Part shown: in pieces, positions 54,359 to 64,000 of the stretch
How the letters are laid out: every line of letters begins with the position of its first letter
Numbering within the stretch: position 1 is the stretch's first letter
Origin: Blattamonas nauphoetae
Lineage: Eukaryota; Preaxostyla; Oxymonadida
DNA length: 64,000 bases
NCBI GenBank assembly: GCA_033064195.1
Contig: JARBJD010000070.1
Span: forward strand, 225,117 to 289,116
Reading direction: 5' to 3'
Program-made: the position numbers and the translations under genes
The notes under the pieces: model-generated
Databases searched by the model: none
What the model was told of the DNA's origin: nothing
The model's input: only the letters and a program-made list of their open reading frames with translations

Positions 54359-54716
54359 ATTTCATTTCAATCTATTGCAACAAATAAAAAATTTATCAAT
54401 GAGTCGAAAATGAGAACAAAAACAAAAGTCAATAAAGAAATATTCATACCAACAATTTGTGTCCGATTCTCAGGTGGACGGGTTTTCCAATTTGGACGGG
54501 TTGTCCAACCACGGTACCCTCTCCTTCTGATTCACATCCAATGATGGAATTGTTCGATCCAGTGAGTTTGGCATCTTCGGCGAAGATGGCAGATGCTCTT
54601 TTAGAGACACATTTCTCAAAGTAACAGTCCGAGACGGAACCTTGAGCTGTCCCAACGAGCATTGCACCACCAGCATCCAGTGCAAAACACTCAGAGAACA
54701 CACACTTTTCCACTTG

Positions 54717-56000
54717 ATATGATAACGTTTTGATGGCGGCGCCATAACCATCCCGGTGTCCCAATAAGCAAAGTGCCCCTCCATCATAGGTTTCTGACGT
54801 ATGGTCGGCAACTGCCTTGCATTGGTGAAAGTTGCACGACGTGACGGTGACTTTATCAACATTGTACGTAACGACATAGAAAGCTCCGCCGAAGGCCGAT
54901 GTTGTGACGATGAAGGTGCAGCGAATGATGGACAAGTGTGTCGTTCCGGAAGGGACGGTTGAAGAGGTTGAGCGAGCGGTGAGGTGTTTGTCTTGGATGG
55001 TGTGGGTGACATCCGCGTTCGCGTGACGATCGGAGACGCTGTGGGAGACAGAGGAGTTCACGCAGAGCACCGTCGCACCGCTGTTGATGTCCAGAAGCGC
55101 TGTCCCGTCGAAGTGGTTCGTCACGTTGGAGATGTCGCTCGCTGACAGCGTCTGGCTCGACAGCGGAGAGACGAGGCCAATGTCTGTCTTCCCCGAGCTT
55201 GTCACGTTGGAAAGCCCCGAGTGCAGCAGATATGTGTGGGCAGGGAGCGTGTGGGAGGCAGAAGTTGACTGTCGGAACGTGAAGAGCGGGCCAGTCGACG
55301 TCGAAAGCGAGTGGTCAGTCAGCGAGAGTCCTGTTCCCACAATCGACACTGATCCAGATCCTTCCTCAGTTTTGACGGTTTCAAGCGGAATCTCGGTGTT
55401 TGGGAGGACATCACAGAACGGAACGAGCATGTGGGATTCGACGTTTCGGTGAGTCGACAATTCGATTCGAATCGTTGCCCACGAGTCACACGTCGAGGGA
55501 ACGATCATGAAGGGTGAAGTGGATGGCGATGAAATGATCTCACAACTCGAGACAATCAATTCTGAGCGTTCCAGCGATGTGATCGAAGTTTCCCCATTTC
55601 CGCTTGACAGAGTCAATGAATGCAACGAGAGCGAGCAATTCTGGACCACAAAGATAGATGGGCATCGCTGGGATGCAGCCGGTTTATTTCGGTCGGCTTG
55701 CTTGTCGACTACATCATTCTGATTTTGGTTCGGACAGAACTCCACAATGGAATTCATTCCACGTAATTCCAATTGTGTGGAAACTAACATGATGTTCTGT
55801 CCTTGGAAAACGCCGTTTTGGAGCATCAAAACAGTTCGGTCATGCTGATGGTTCGATTCAAGTTCCAATCGTGAAGTCAGAAGAGAGGACAGATCATGAA
55901 CTATTGGTGGCGAATGTGGTGGAATAGAGGAGGTTGATTGGAAGACTTGTTCTGTCCAAAGGAAGAACGACAAAAACGCAAGGTGAACGATTTGAATTAT
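54717..56000 (-). pseudogene. Giant receptor gene: leader and N-terminal beta-helix
   Basis: The open frame begins after a TGA at 56,001-56,003 and reads IIQIVHLAFLSFFLWTEQVF, a hydrophobic leader fitting a signal peptide, but no ATG is present in it. Either the start is on a short upstream exon or the start codon is lost (ATA is the first codon). The following 400 residues have short strands with spaced Ser, Val and Ile (for example CSLSLHSLTLSSGN and TSCNFHQCKAV), typical of right-handed beta-helix ectodomains. It runs into the right arm of the palindromic cassette and would stop at 54,444. Confidence 0.65.
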
Positions 56001-56171
56001 TCAAATAAAAGGCTGATCTTTTCAAGTCTGTTGTTCCTCACAATATCGACTTTTTTCGATTCAGATCATCACAACAAACGGTCGTATTAAGTGAACTGTG
56101 ACAAGAGCAATTATCTACCTCTATCGAGCCTCGTAATGGGAGGATCAAAAAAAACTCTTGCCATCGTTCGC

Positions 56172-58058
56172 ATGCCACCAAATCTAGTGTCAAACTCAAT
56201 TGACCCTTCAAAATGTATCTTTGATTTCTTGTCATGATTTTGCAGATAAATCTCCCAAACCGTTCAGTTCATCGATATCATCTTGTCTCGAGTATTGTCT
56301 TGATCAGCAGGGTTCATCTGTGACATTTCGACGTGCAGAGCGTTTATCAAGCATTGAAAAAGAATTATTCGAGGATGAGTTTCTGATCGTGACAGCACTG
56401 GAATTGGTGGAAACGATGAAAGTTGCGGCTCAATATACGAAATGGGACAAGAGCAGGCCAGACGCAGTATATGGAATTCTGGATGTTGACCCCGGAACAA
56501 ATCTGAAACTGCTGATGGATCGATGGAAAAGCGAACAAAACAATGGACGGACGATGTCTTCTTCTCGTTGTGTCACTATTCTCATTCGTAGGATTTGCTC
56601 CTCCTCGTTGTCCAATTGGTTTACCCGCTGAAATATATGCACACGAAGTTCATCCATCGGGCTATCAGATCAGACTGCATCTTTCTTGAAACCGCCAAAC
56701 CAGCTGTCTTTGGTATTCTCCCTTCGTCCACACTTTCATTCAGCAAATCTTCAGTATGCGCTCAGATACAATCAGGAATCGGGGACGAAGACATCTGCAC
56801 CTGGTACGTTAAGAACGGGCTTGGTCCAGACACCTCTTATCAACCTTCGAGACGCATTCGCCCACGAGAAACCAGTCTCGACAATCCACTGTCTGCTGCC
56901 CTGTTCTTAATCTTCTTTAGCTACGACTCAAGGGTCGATATCTGGGCTATCGGTCTGATCCTGCACGAAATCGCGTACGGGAAGTCCATCTTTGGGAGTG
57001 CTCATAATCTGCAGATTCTCACAAGAATTAATCAAAACCAGTTTGACATCACGCAATATGATCCTCTGCACCCGAAATTCCATGCAATTTTGAAGCGAAT
57101 GCTGTCAACAGTGTGATACCCATCGTTCTCCTTCATCTTCCCAACAGGATGCAGACACACGCCCAACAGCTGCTTCTCTTCTTCAGGATCCCCAACTGCA
57201 GCCGGCGTACAATTTCCTCACGTCTGTCCCCGCCGTCCCGATGATCAAAACCAACGCGTCGTCCATCCTCAACTCTGCCATTCCACAGGAGACATTCCCC
57301 GATGATCTCCAAACACGGCAAAACAGGTTCGTGCAATCAATGGCCAGGCTGCAGGCTGCGGGAGACGTCACAATCAGTGTTGACTCAGCCAATCTGACGG
57401 AAAGTGCTTGCGATGCTATTTTCTCTCTTCCCGCGGGCGACATCAAGAAAAATATGATCATCGAATACAAAACCGGAACTACTTCGTCAAATGTCCACTT
57501 TTCAAGATTCCTACAGGATATCTTCACTGAGTTGGGAAACAAAGCCAAAATTGGCATCTTGGAGTCCAAAACGGCTTCTATTCCCTCTCGTCTGATCCAC
57601 AAAAGCAGCGCCCTCAGTTTATTCGATATTACCGTCTGCTTGGCATTCTGGTTGGATCCTGTCTGATCCGCCAAGTCAAGATCCTGATCAGATTCGACCA
57701 GTTCATCTGGAGACAATTGGCCGGATATTCGCTCGACCCACGTGAGCTGAAGTTTGTGAACGAACAGAAATTCAACGAAATTCAGAGTTTATCAGTCAAT
57801 GTAGGTGACGTCGGGAAACAACAAAAGTTCTGTGTCCAGCTTCCAGATGAGACGTCTCATCCGCTTTTCATCGGAGGATCTTTCAAGACATTGGACGCTG
57901 ACCTTCTTCCTGCTTACAAAGAGCAGGCAATGGTCGCGATTCTGAACTACTACACCCCGTTCATCAGCCTCGCTCGCACTCACCTTCAAAGCATCGTTTC
58001 TGAGTCTGATCTCCGTCACTTGAGTGCCCTTGAGCTTTCTCAGATAGCCTGCCTTTGA
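56172..58058 (+). CDS. Kinase-like protein followed by a HECT-like N-lobe; multi-exon, frame broken
   Basis: ATG at 56172 (MPPNLVSNS). Introns at 56,215-56,245 (31 nt) and 57,112-57,147 (36 nt) are supported because they join coding frames in phase. A 20-nt GT-AG removal at 56,572-56,591 or a frame error is needed before LLLLVVQLVYPLKYMH. Kinase motifs: FIHRAIRSDCIFL (HRD Asp replaced by Ala), AVFGIL in place of DFG, SRVDIWAIGLILHEIAYG, then DADTRPTAASLLQDP closing the domain. From about 57,340 the sequence resembles a HECT N-lobe (VTISVDSANLTE, YYRLLGILVGSC, FIWRQLAGYSLD); the frame shifts at about 57,612. The C-lobe with the catalytic Cys is absent. A kinase-HECT combination is inferred by eye. 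Confidence 0.5.
56215..56245 (+). other. 31-nt GT-AG intron 1 of the kinase-like gene
   Basis: GTATCTTTG...ATTTTGCAG. Phase 1 splicing joins IDPSK and YKSPKPFSS, connecting the only good ATG with the kinase frame. Confidence 0.7.
57112..57147 (+). other. 36-nt GT-AG intron of the kinase-like gene
   Basis: Begins GTGTGATACCC and ends CTTCCCAACAG. Phase 0 splicing joins KRMLST to DADTRPTAA, restoring the conserved end of the kinase fold. The unspliced frame stops at TGA within the intron. Confidence 0.8.
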
Positions 58059-58201
58059 TTCTCATCTATTTACGTTGGATCATTCTTAAACAAATGATTA
58101 CAGTCGACGCCACTTTTTATCACACCACTCGCATATTGTGTCTTCTTAGCACTTGATAAACAAGGGTGGGGAATTCCCACGTGCATACAGAAAGTTTAGA
58201 G

Positions 58202-61123
58202 ATGGTGAACAATTCGGAGAGTTCTCGCGTGGATAAAGGGAATGATCTGACAAATATGCCTCCCAAGCATAAATTGGAGACAAAGAACAACAAAACACAA
58301 TCAACTCCTCGCACAAAAGTCATCAATCTTCGACTTCGGACAATCACATCGTTAATTCAACGAATCCAGAATCCATCGACGTTCAAGGTAAATCCTCACT
58401 TGATTTACCTTCATTAACGTCAACACCTGACGCATTCACAATTGTTGCCAATGATCGACAATATGTCCAAATTTCTAAGCGAATTCTGCAATACGAACTG
58501 CAAAGAAAGCGAATCAGTGTCACCGAAATGTTTGAGCAAACACACCTGGAGGATGGCGAGACTCTCTTTCCGCCTCCATCACGTCAGATTGAGATTAGTC
58601 TTGCAGGATTCGATCTCGATAGATGATCTACGCCAAGGGTGTCTCTCGCTATTCGATCAAGTCAACTCCGAACTGCAATTAACACCAAATGAAGTTTTAC
58701 ATGCCGTCCGTTTCCTGGAATACACAGGAATCTTCATCAAACATTGCACAAAACCCCAAAATGAGCTCCTTGAAACAGTCTTCCTGAAGAGACTCAAAGC
58801 CAAACAAAACTGACGGTATCTCTCCTCAAACTCGTTTTTATCCATCTGACCGGCTCCAAACGGGTGCTCTCCTTCTTTGACGTTATATTTTCGTCTTCAA
58901 CCAAAGAATTGAAAACGGCAATGGTTGTGACCGGTTTATTCCCTCAACTCTTCGAAAAGCTAACCCCGCATGAAATCCCATTAAACAGAACGACACACAA
59001 ATTCCACTGCCATCTCACATCGATTGTAGACACTTTACTCAGCATATGCAAATCAGACTACGACTCCTTTTATCTCGGAGGTCAATCAATCCAGTCCAGC
59101 AACCCACAACTACCCTCCGAAGTCATCGAGCCCATTGTCCAATCGGGGCTGCGTTTATTTGCGATATCTTCTGGCAGCTCCAGCTTGTCCCACTGATTTT
59201 CATTCTGGAATCTCTCCTGTCGAAGATGGGCATATTCAAAGAGCACATCATGCATGCTACTGAGCATTTCGGCCATCTGAACGTTGCCCAATTTTTTCAT
59301 GAGCTGAGAACGAACATGACAAGAGATCTTGTTTCATCGTTGGATCTTACCACAACAGGTGAAGCACTCAAAACTCTTCTTTTAACCCAATGATACGCAA
59401 CACCGAATCCTTCTGGGTCAAGACACTTGAAGGCCTGATCGCTCGAATGAATGAAGGAAGCTCAGATTTGGGCTTCCAAGGGTTTATGAGCTTCATGGAT
59501 TGTCAACCGAAGTATCTCAGAATGGGGTATTGTACAGGAGAAACGTTCGTCATGGCAGTTCACGGCACAATTATTTCATCGTTGGATATACCCACAAAAT
59601 CGCTAATTGCCCTCTTCATTCCCACAAAGCTACATCACACCACTGCCATTCTCTCTCGACTCCATGAATTTATCAGTCATCTCAGCCACGTACCAACTCT
59701 TCAGCACATTTGGAGTGGATGGTTCACCAAATTCTTCGAAATAGTTGCTCCATTAGAGCTGCCCTTCACCGCTGAATTCAACGAACTCCACACACGACTC
59801 ATCGACGTGATATTTAGTCGTGTCATCAGGATTCGATTTTATACGAAGTCGATGAAGGACGATCAATGTCGAGGCGAACTGGACGAGTTCTATCTCTCAT
59901 TCCACGAACAGACGAAAGATTACCTGATTTATCTTTCACTCCATCCATTCGCCTTGGAGCGATGCAACCAGAACGTCATCCTTGACTTTTTCACAGATTT
60001 TTGGATCTGACCTCGAAAACCGTCTGATGATACCATATCAAGTTGAATTGAGGCAAGCGATGAACGCATCAGACCTTTCGTTGTCATGTTCACCCTTCAT
60101 CCTCACATCTGATCTTGTGTGTCATCTCCCCGACGAAGAGATCATGAATGTTGTGGACAGAATTGTTGCTCTGCTCCAAAGCGACGCTCCCATCGACGAC
60201 GACACCATCCTTCGGATTCACGCGTTCCACAAATACCAACTAAAATCTGTGTATCTTCCCCAATTGTTCAGAAATGCTGGGCGAACAACTGAACAATTCT
60301 TCCACGCATTCGAGACTCTCCTCTCTCCCCATTGACAATTTCCAACTTTGTCCGATCAACAATCTCCTCACCCCGAAACCACCCACAATTCAACCTACAT
60401 TCGACGAATGGAACGATGTCGATTTGGAAACAGTTGGTGTTGTGATGAGAACGATCAATGATGCCCCGCCACAGCTCAGTAGGGGAACTCTTCCTTTTTC
60501 TTGCAAAACTCTCCATCAAATTCACTCCAGTGCGACTCGACTGAATGAATCACAACTCGAACGACTGATCACACCGTCCATCAACATTATCGGAAAGTCC
60601 ATCTTTGGACAAGAACAATTGAGTATTATGAAAGAGATGAACAAGAGAATGTGTTCATCGAAATCAGCCAATTATGTGATCGACGTGTGATTGCTCAGTG
60701 TCTCGGCAAGATCGGTGTTTTCTCTCATATTGTCAGTGGATTGTTGGAGGACAGAACATACAGCACATATCGACGTTTCTTACATGCCTTGATCTATCAT
60801 ATCCAATCTTCGGGCAATGAAAGAGCAGAAAGAAACTTCGAAGGGCAATTCATCTCTTTATGGAGGAAGGCTGGCAGGATGCTTTAGATGCCGTCATCAT
60901 CTTGACCAAGTGGGGTCGCCGATCACCCTCAACGACGAAATTATGCAATTCTTTGGTCAATTTCGTGGTGGGACTCAATAGAAGGTCATTTATCGATATT
61001 GACCACTCAGTCACTTTCATTGTCGTAACAAACGAAAGCATCGAACAGAGTCGGAGTTCCAAGTTCATGTCGTTTTCTCATGATTCTCATTTCACAGCAG
61101 GAATCACATGTTGGCTTCGGTGA
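58202..61123 (+). pseudogene. Helical-repeat protein gene, frame broken many times
   Basis: Starts MVNNSESSRVDKGNDL at 58202. Protein-like, helix-rich sequence continues to 61,123 but changes frame at about 58,390, 58,622, 58,805, 59,180, 59,390, 60,000, 60,330, 60,680 and 60,875. At the first two, a GT-AG removal in phase is possible (58,390-58,481 and a 25-nt segment ending 58,622); at others no intron fits. Pieces: TKVINLRLRTITSLIQRIQN, LLKLVFIHLTGSKRVLSFFD, LHEFISHLSHVPTLQHIW. Pattern suggests a large alpha-solenoid of about 950 residues; family not recognised. Given intact long frames elsewhere in the window, most breaks are likely real decay. Confidence 0.55.
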
Positions 61124-61142
61124 AGGTAAATGAACGGATGGA

Positions 61143-62775
61143 ATGAGAAAGCAAAAAGAAGCAACCACTCACAACACAAGAACTGGATGAAAATCCATTC
61201 GAAATGAAAGATGATATCATCGATACAGCCCATCCCTCATCAGTCGGAATTCTCAGAAACAACACAGCCGAATGCAAGCTTCCGAATGAAGAAAAATCGT
61301 CAAACCCAACCTTCGCACCAAACTCGAAAGTAGAGCCAATTCGGCCGATGGTACGTGTGATGGAGTGCCAAGGTGAGTATGCCGCGCGGACAGTTGTGAA
61401 GACGGAGACGCTGTACGATCGACTGCACCGAACGAAGCAGCCGAACTGGAACACAGACCGACTTCGGATGATCCAGCAGCTTGTGCGAGGATTGGCTGTG
61501 GCGCGACAGTCGAACACGACAGACCAGATTCTGACCGAATTGTCGCCGCACAAGATTGTTGTGAACGACGGCAATGAAGTGTTTCTGTTGATGACAGACA
61601 CTGGCCCAACGTATTCTAAATCGTACCAGCCTGATTTCGTTGCCCTCAGAACGAGAATGGGCAGGTGGCACAGGAAAGAGAGATAGAACAGAAGGACAGC
61701 TCCGTCAAACTGAAGCCAAAACAACACCTTCCCACCCACACACCACACTCAGCGGAGCCAGAGACAGAGCCAGCTTTGTTTGGACAGTCGTCGCACGAAG
61801 GGAACCAACTTGCTCAGCTGCCTCAGAACGACGTTTTTTCGATTGCCACAGTCAGCCGGGACTGACGAGGAGAGATCGACACTGACATCGTCGTCGATGA
61901 TGATGAAGGCGAACGAGAACGTGCGCTGGACCCCGCCTGAAGTGACAGGTCGGAAGAGCGGGGTGGACAAGGAGAAGGCAGCGGTGTTCAGTCTGGGGCT
62001 GATTCTGTGGGAGATAGAGACGGGAGAAGTGTTTGGGGAGTTGGACGCGATGAACGCGCATCGTCAGATTGGATGGGTGGAGAGATGCTGATGCGGAAGG
62101 TGTGTTCGGAGACAGCGTCGCTTGTTCGGCAGTGCATCCGCTGGACCCAGTGACGCGACCGACGCTGGAGCAGGTGGCGTCGACACTGGGCTCTCGCTGA
62201 CGACGCAGACAACGAAGAAGGGACAGTCGCAGCAGAACGAAGCGATTGGTGTGTGAAACACGTCACTCATTGCACTCCATTGCTAATCATTCACATTCAT
62301 ATCTACTATCGAGTCGCATGTTCGACACATACTTTTTCTTTGGATCACACCACATGCACGGCTTGATGTGCTTCACCTCACCCCACAACACAATCGACTT
62401 GGTTGATTTCATCGCCAACCTCGTCTCTCAGACATGACTCTTTCTTTGTCACCCACTTCGACCACCACACTGTCGAAGCACATCTCATTCGATCTTTCGT
62501 TCCCACTACATTTCACTATTCTTTCTTTTGAGAGTCAAAATCAACGTTTTCATCACTCCCAAACATGACTTGATGACCAACTCCAAGTTGCTCTCTCATC
62601 ATGGTTTCTCCAACATCAGAAAACGTCTTTTTAATCTCAGTTTTCACCAGCTTCTTTTTTCTCTCTCGACCTCAGATGCTTTAGATTCACCTTTCACATC
62701 ACTTCAATTTCCAACTTCATGCTGCATATTCACTTTTATAATCCTTTTCTTGATTCTCTCGCTGTTCCTTTTTCT
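61143..62775 (+). repeat. Inverted segmental duplication, right copy
   Basis: Inverted match to 42,065-43,675. The left boundary falls at KAKQKKQPFTTQEL-coding sequence (ATGAGAAAGCAAAAAGAAGC here), which is fused directly to the end of the helical-repeat gene. Confidence 0.85.
61204..62250 (+). pseudogene. Duplicated pseudokinase end of the receptor gene
   Basis: Reads KDDIIDTAHPSSVGILRNNT, TLYDRLHRTKQPNWNTDRLR, QILTELSPHKIVVND, then broken frames through RWTPPEVTGRKSGVDKEK and FSLGLILWEIETGEV. Compared with the copy at 42.6-43.6 kb it has lost three bases in GEVPFGEL (now GEVFGEL), and has single-base changes after HRQIG, in QCISLDP and in GFSLTT. The T run in ACGACGTTTTTTCG is six here and seven there. 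It lacks ectodomain and transmembrane parts and has no plausible start, so it is a dead fragment. Confidence 0.8.
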
Positions 62776-63179
62776 AAGATGCGATTAATTTTTGATTTCC
62801 TTTTCGGTCTTTATTAGATCAGGTATCAATGATCTGCTCTCTCATCAAACAACTGTTCCAATGTTTTAAAGAGTTCTCAAGACAATTCTTGCACAATGTA
62901 TGGAATTTGTCGTTTTATGAAGAAAAGAGATTTGTTCCAACGCATATTCGCGTTTTGGATGATTTCACTCTTAGATCCTCCACAAAACCGACACAAATAT
63001 TCGGAACACATTTTCACATTTTGTTCTACAACATTTGAGAGAAACCCTTTTCCCTCGCGATCGAACCTCGCTGTTGAAATGAGAAGCAATAATAGTCATC
63101 GAGTTGTGTCACTTAATCAAACATTTCAAATCGCCCTATCTTGGGGCTAGATCAATATATCGTGGTCAAAGAAGAAAAA
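62776..63179. other. No gene seen
   Basis: AT-rich. A short open stretch at 62,896-63,150 is not conserved with anything else in the window. Confidence 0.45.
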
Positions 63180-63660
63180 TGTCGTTCCTTATTTCACCAC
63201 GAATGATTCCTCATGTCTGCAGTCACTTCGTCATCAGACTGTTGGAGGAATAAAAGTCATGGAAAATGGGATTCATTTCAAAATATCAGGTTCCTGATCC
63301 TTCCTGTCAAGTACCGCATTCGGGTGTCTCCCTAGAGCCTCCAAACAACGCCATCCTAGAGTTCCTTCGGGGAGAACCTAGAGGGAAAACAGGGAAAGAA
63401 ACTACCTTGAAGAGGACGAATCGCGTGTCCTGGAACGTGAACAGATCAAATTGATTCTCTACAGGCTTACCTCCTACTTTCAAGGATGCTGCTGCAATGG
63501 TGTGGATTTTCCCTTCGATTTTAAGCAAATATCTAGGCAAGAGCGAATACAGACAGATTTTGTGGAGAGACATATAGCGAAATGCTTTTTTGAGTTTCAC
63601 GAGGATGAATGTGTACCAGCGATTCTTCAAAGGTCGAACTCGATTGTCACAAAATAGTTC
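63180..63660 (+). pseudogene. 5' fragment of a second pogo/Tigger-like transposase
   Basis: Plus-strand sequence related to the 5' part of the minus-strand transposase at 38.0-38.5 kb, including untranslated sequence (ATAAAAGTCATGGAA...GGGATT) and the FLRGEPRGK and LEEDES segments. Several one-base changes break the frame. The intron at 63,500-63,536 (GTGTGGATTTTCCC to ATATCTAG, 37 nt) is kept at the same position, followed by ARAN sequence that soon diverges. No catalytic motifs follow before 64,000. Confidence 0.75.
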
Positions 63661-64000
63661 GGAGTTTTATGGGTACCCAAATATGCATTCTCGCTTGATT
63701 CTCATTGACTTGATCGGATCTGTTGTATCCAAAATATCCTGCAAACTATGATTGGAGAGTCACGTGGGGAACATTTGAGTTCACTGGAATTCCAACACTT
63801 GAAATAGGAGAGCAGAATTACTTGACCCGGTCAGGCTACAAATTGGGAGGTTGTGGTCGTAGGAGATGTAGACTTACCCAAAGCGACGCATTGGTTGAGG
63901 AAAGAAGAGCGAGATCAGTAGTTCAATGAATATGTCGTTTTCGTCCAAAATCCACGAGAATGAAGCCCATTATTGAAAAAGAGTCAACTGATTGGTATTT
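63661..64000. other. No gene assigned at right edge
   Basis: A 68-codon open stretch (63,723-63,929) has no family support. The window ends here. Confidence 0.4.

Larger units (their letters stand above)
52167..54716. mobile_element. Palindromic cassette: pogo-like transposase between 420-bp inverted arms
   Basis: Arms at 52,167-52,586 and 54,296-54,716 are near-identical inverted repeats starting at CAAGTGGAAAAGTGTGTG. The outer 275 bp of each arm code for the beta-helix end of a receptor (YQVEKCVFSECF to IGHKLLV, stop TGA), then an AT-rich stretch and CTTCGAACGGAGGATC. Between the arms lies a plus-strand transposase gene. The right arm is in frame with the receptor N-terminus at 54,717-56,000. 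So the palindrome sits exactly at a receptor reading frame and carries receptor sequence in both arms. Confidence 0.8.
42570..56000 (-). pseudogene. Giant receptor-like pseudokinase gene (overall extent), broken
   Basis: All parts read on the minus strand and in the order expected for a single large receptor: hydrophobic leader and beta-helix (56,000-54,717), a beta-helix end and first beta-sandwich domain (52,166-51,230), repeat domains (51,269-45,601), last repeats, second beta-helix and transmembrane helix (45,594-43,627), then pseudokinase (43,630-42,570). Breaks: palindromic pogo cassette (52,167-54,716), foldback element (48,778-49,956), frame changes at 52,030-52,065, 51,225-51,260, 43,632 and 42,975, and a TAG at 45,601-45,603. 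Without the insertions the coding region would exceed 3,000 codons. Mutations of several kinds argue that it is dead rather than mis-sequenced. Confidence 0.7.

Noticed and set aside
62896-63150. 84-codon open stretch
   Set aside because: Composition and lack of any relative make it indistinguishable from chance.
1-64000. tRNA or rRNA genes
   Set aside because: No stretch with convincing tRNA A/B boxes and cloverleaf or rRNA core sequence was recognised by eye; a tRNAscan/Infernal run would be decisive.

Overview
This is nuclear DNA of a unicellular eukaryote. Evidence: very short GT-AG introns (29-38 nt) fit interrupted reading frames, receptor-like genes carry a transmembrane segment plus kinase fold, pogo/Tigger-type transposases are present, and no bacterial operon or RBS logic is seen. 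From remembered family resemblance only, my best guess is an oxymonad (Preaxostyla), for example a Blattamonas-like flagellate. Every stop at the conserved end of the main gene family is TAG or TGA, so the standard genetic code fits.

Region 1 (1-25.4 kb) is a head-to-tail, plus-strand array of nine copies of one unnamed, probably all-helical protein family. Eight lie complete within the window and the first is cut by its left edge. After correction for inserted DNA, seven of the eight have a body of exactly 357 codons; the last is 351. A conserved TGACCCATAACG motif sits 37-39 nt upstream of the expected start of every complete copy. A conserved block follows the stop in seven copies. Four spacers contain a pyrimidine-rich 38-bp minisatellite, always in the same orientation. 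Two copies are cut by small transposons (389 bp and 899 bp) whose removal restores exactly 357 codons. Two copies have altered start codons. Spacers also hold duplicated blocks and a decayed coding region (6.4-9.2 kb).

Region 2 (25.4-34 kb) is a plus-strand receptor-like pseudogene (beta-helix ectodomain, transmembrane segment, inactive kinase fold). It is split by a 4,886-bp element with a 3-bp target duplication; removal restores the kinase frame.

Region 3 (34-42 kb) is sparse. It holds a frameshifted pogo/Tigger-like transposase gene (minus) and one intact gene for a disordered, basic protein (40098-41852).

Region 4 (42.1-56 kb) is one giant minus-strand receptor-pseudokinase gene in decay. 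In gene order it has a leader, a beta-helix, many beta-sandwich-like repeats including an in-frame 2,208-bp tandem duplication, a second beta-helix, a transmembrane segment and a pseudokinase. It is interrupted by a 1,179-bp foldback element flanked by TA and by a palindromic pogo cassette whose 420-bp arms carry a piece of a receptor gene.

Region 5 (56.1-64 kb) has a kinase-like gene with short introns running into what looks like a HECT N-lobe, a frame-broken helical-repeat gene, an inverted duplicate of the receptor-kinase 3' end, and a fragment of a second pogo-like transposase.

Overall, this is a rapidly changing accessory region: a tandem gene array and giant surface-receptor genes that at least five different mobile elements have entered, often with the pre-insertion sequence still deducible.
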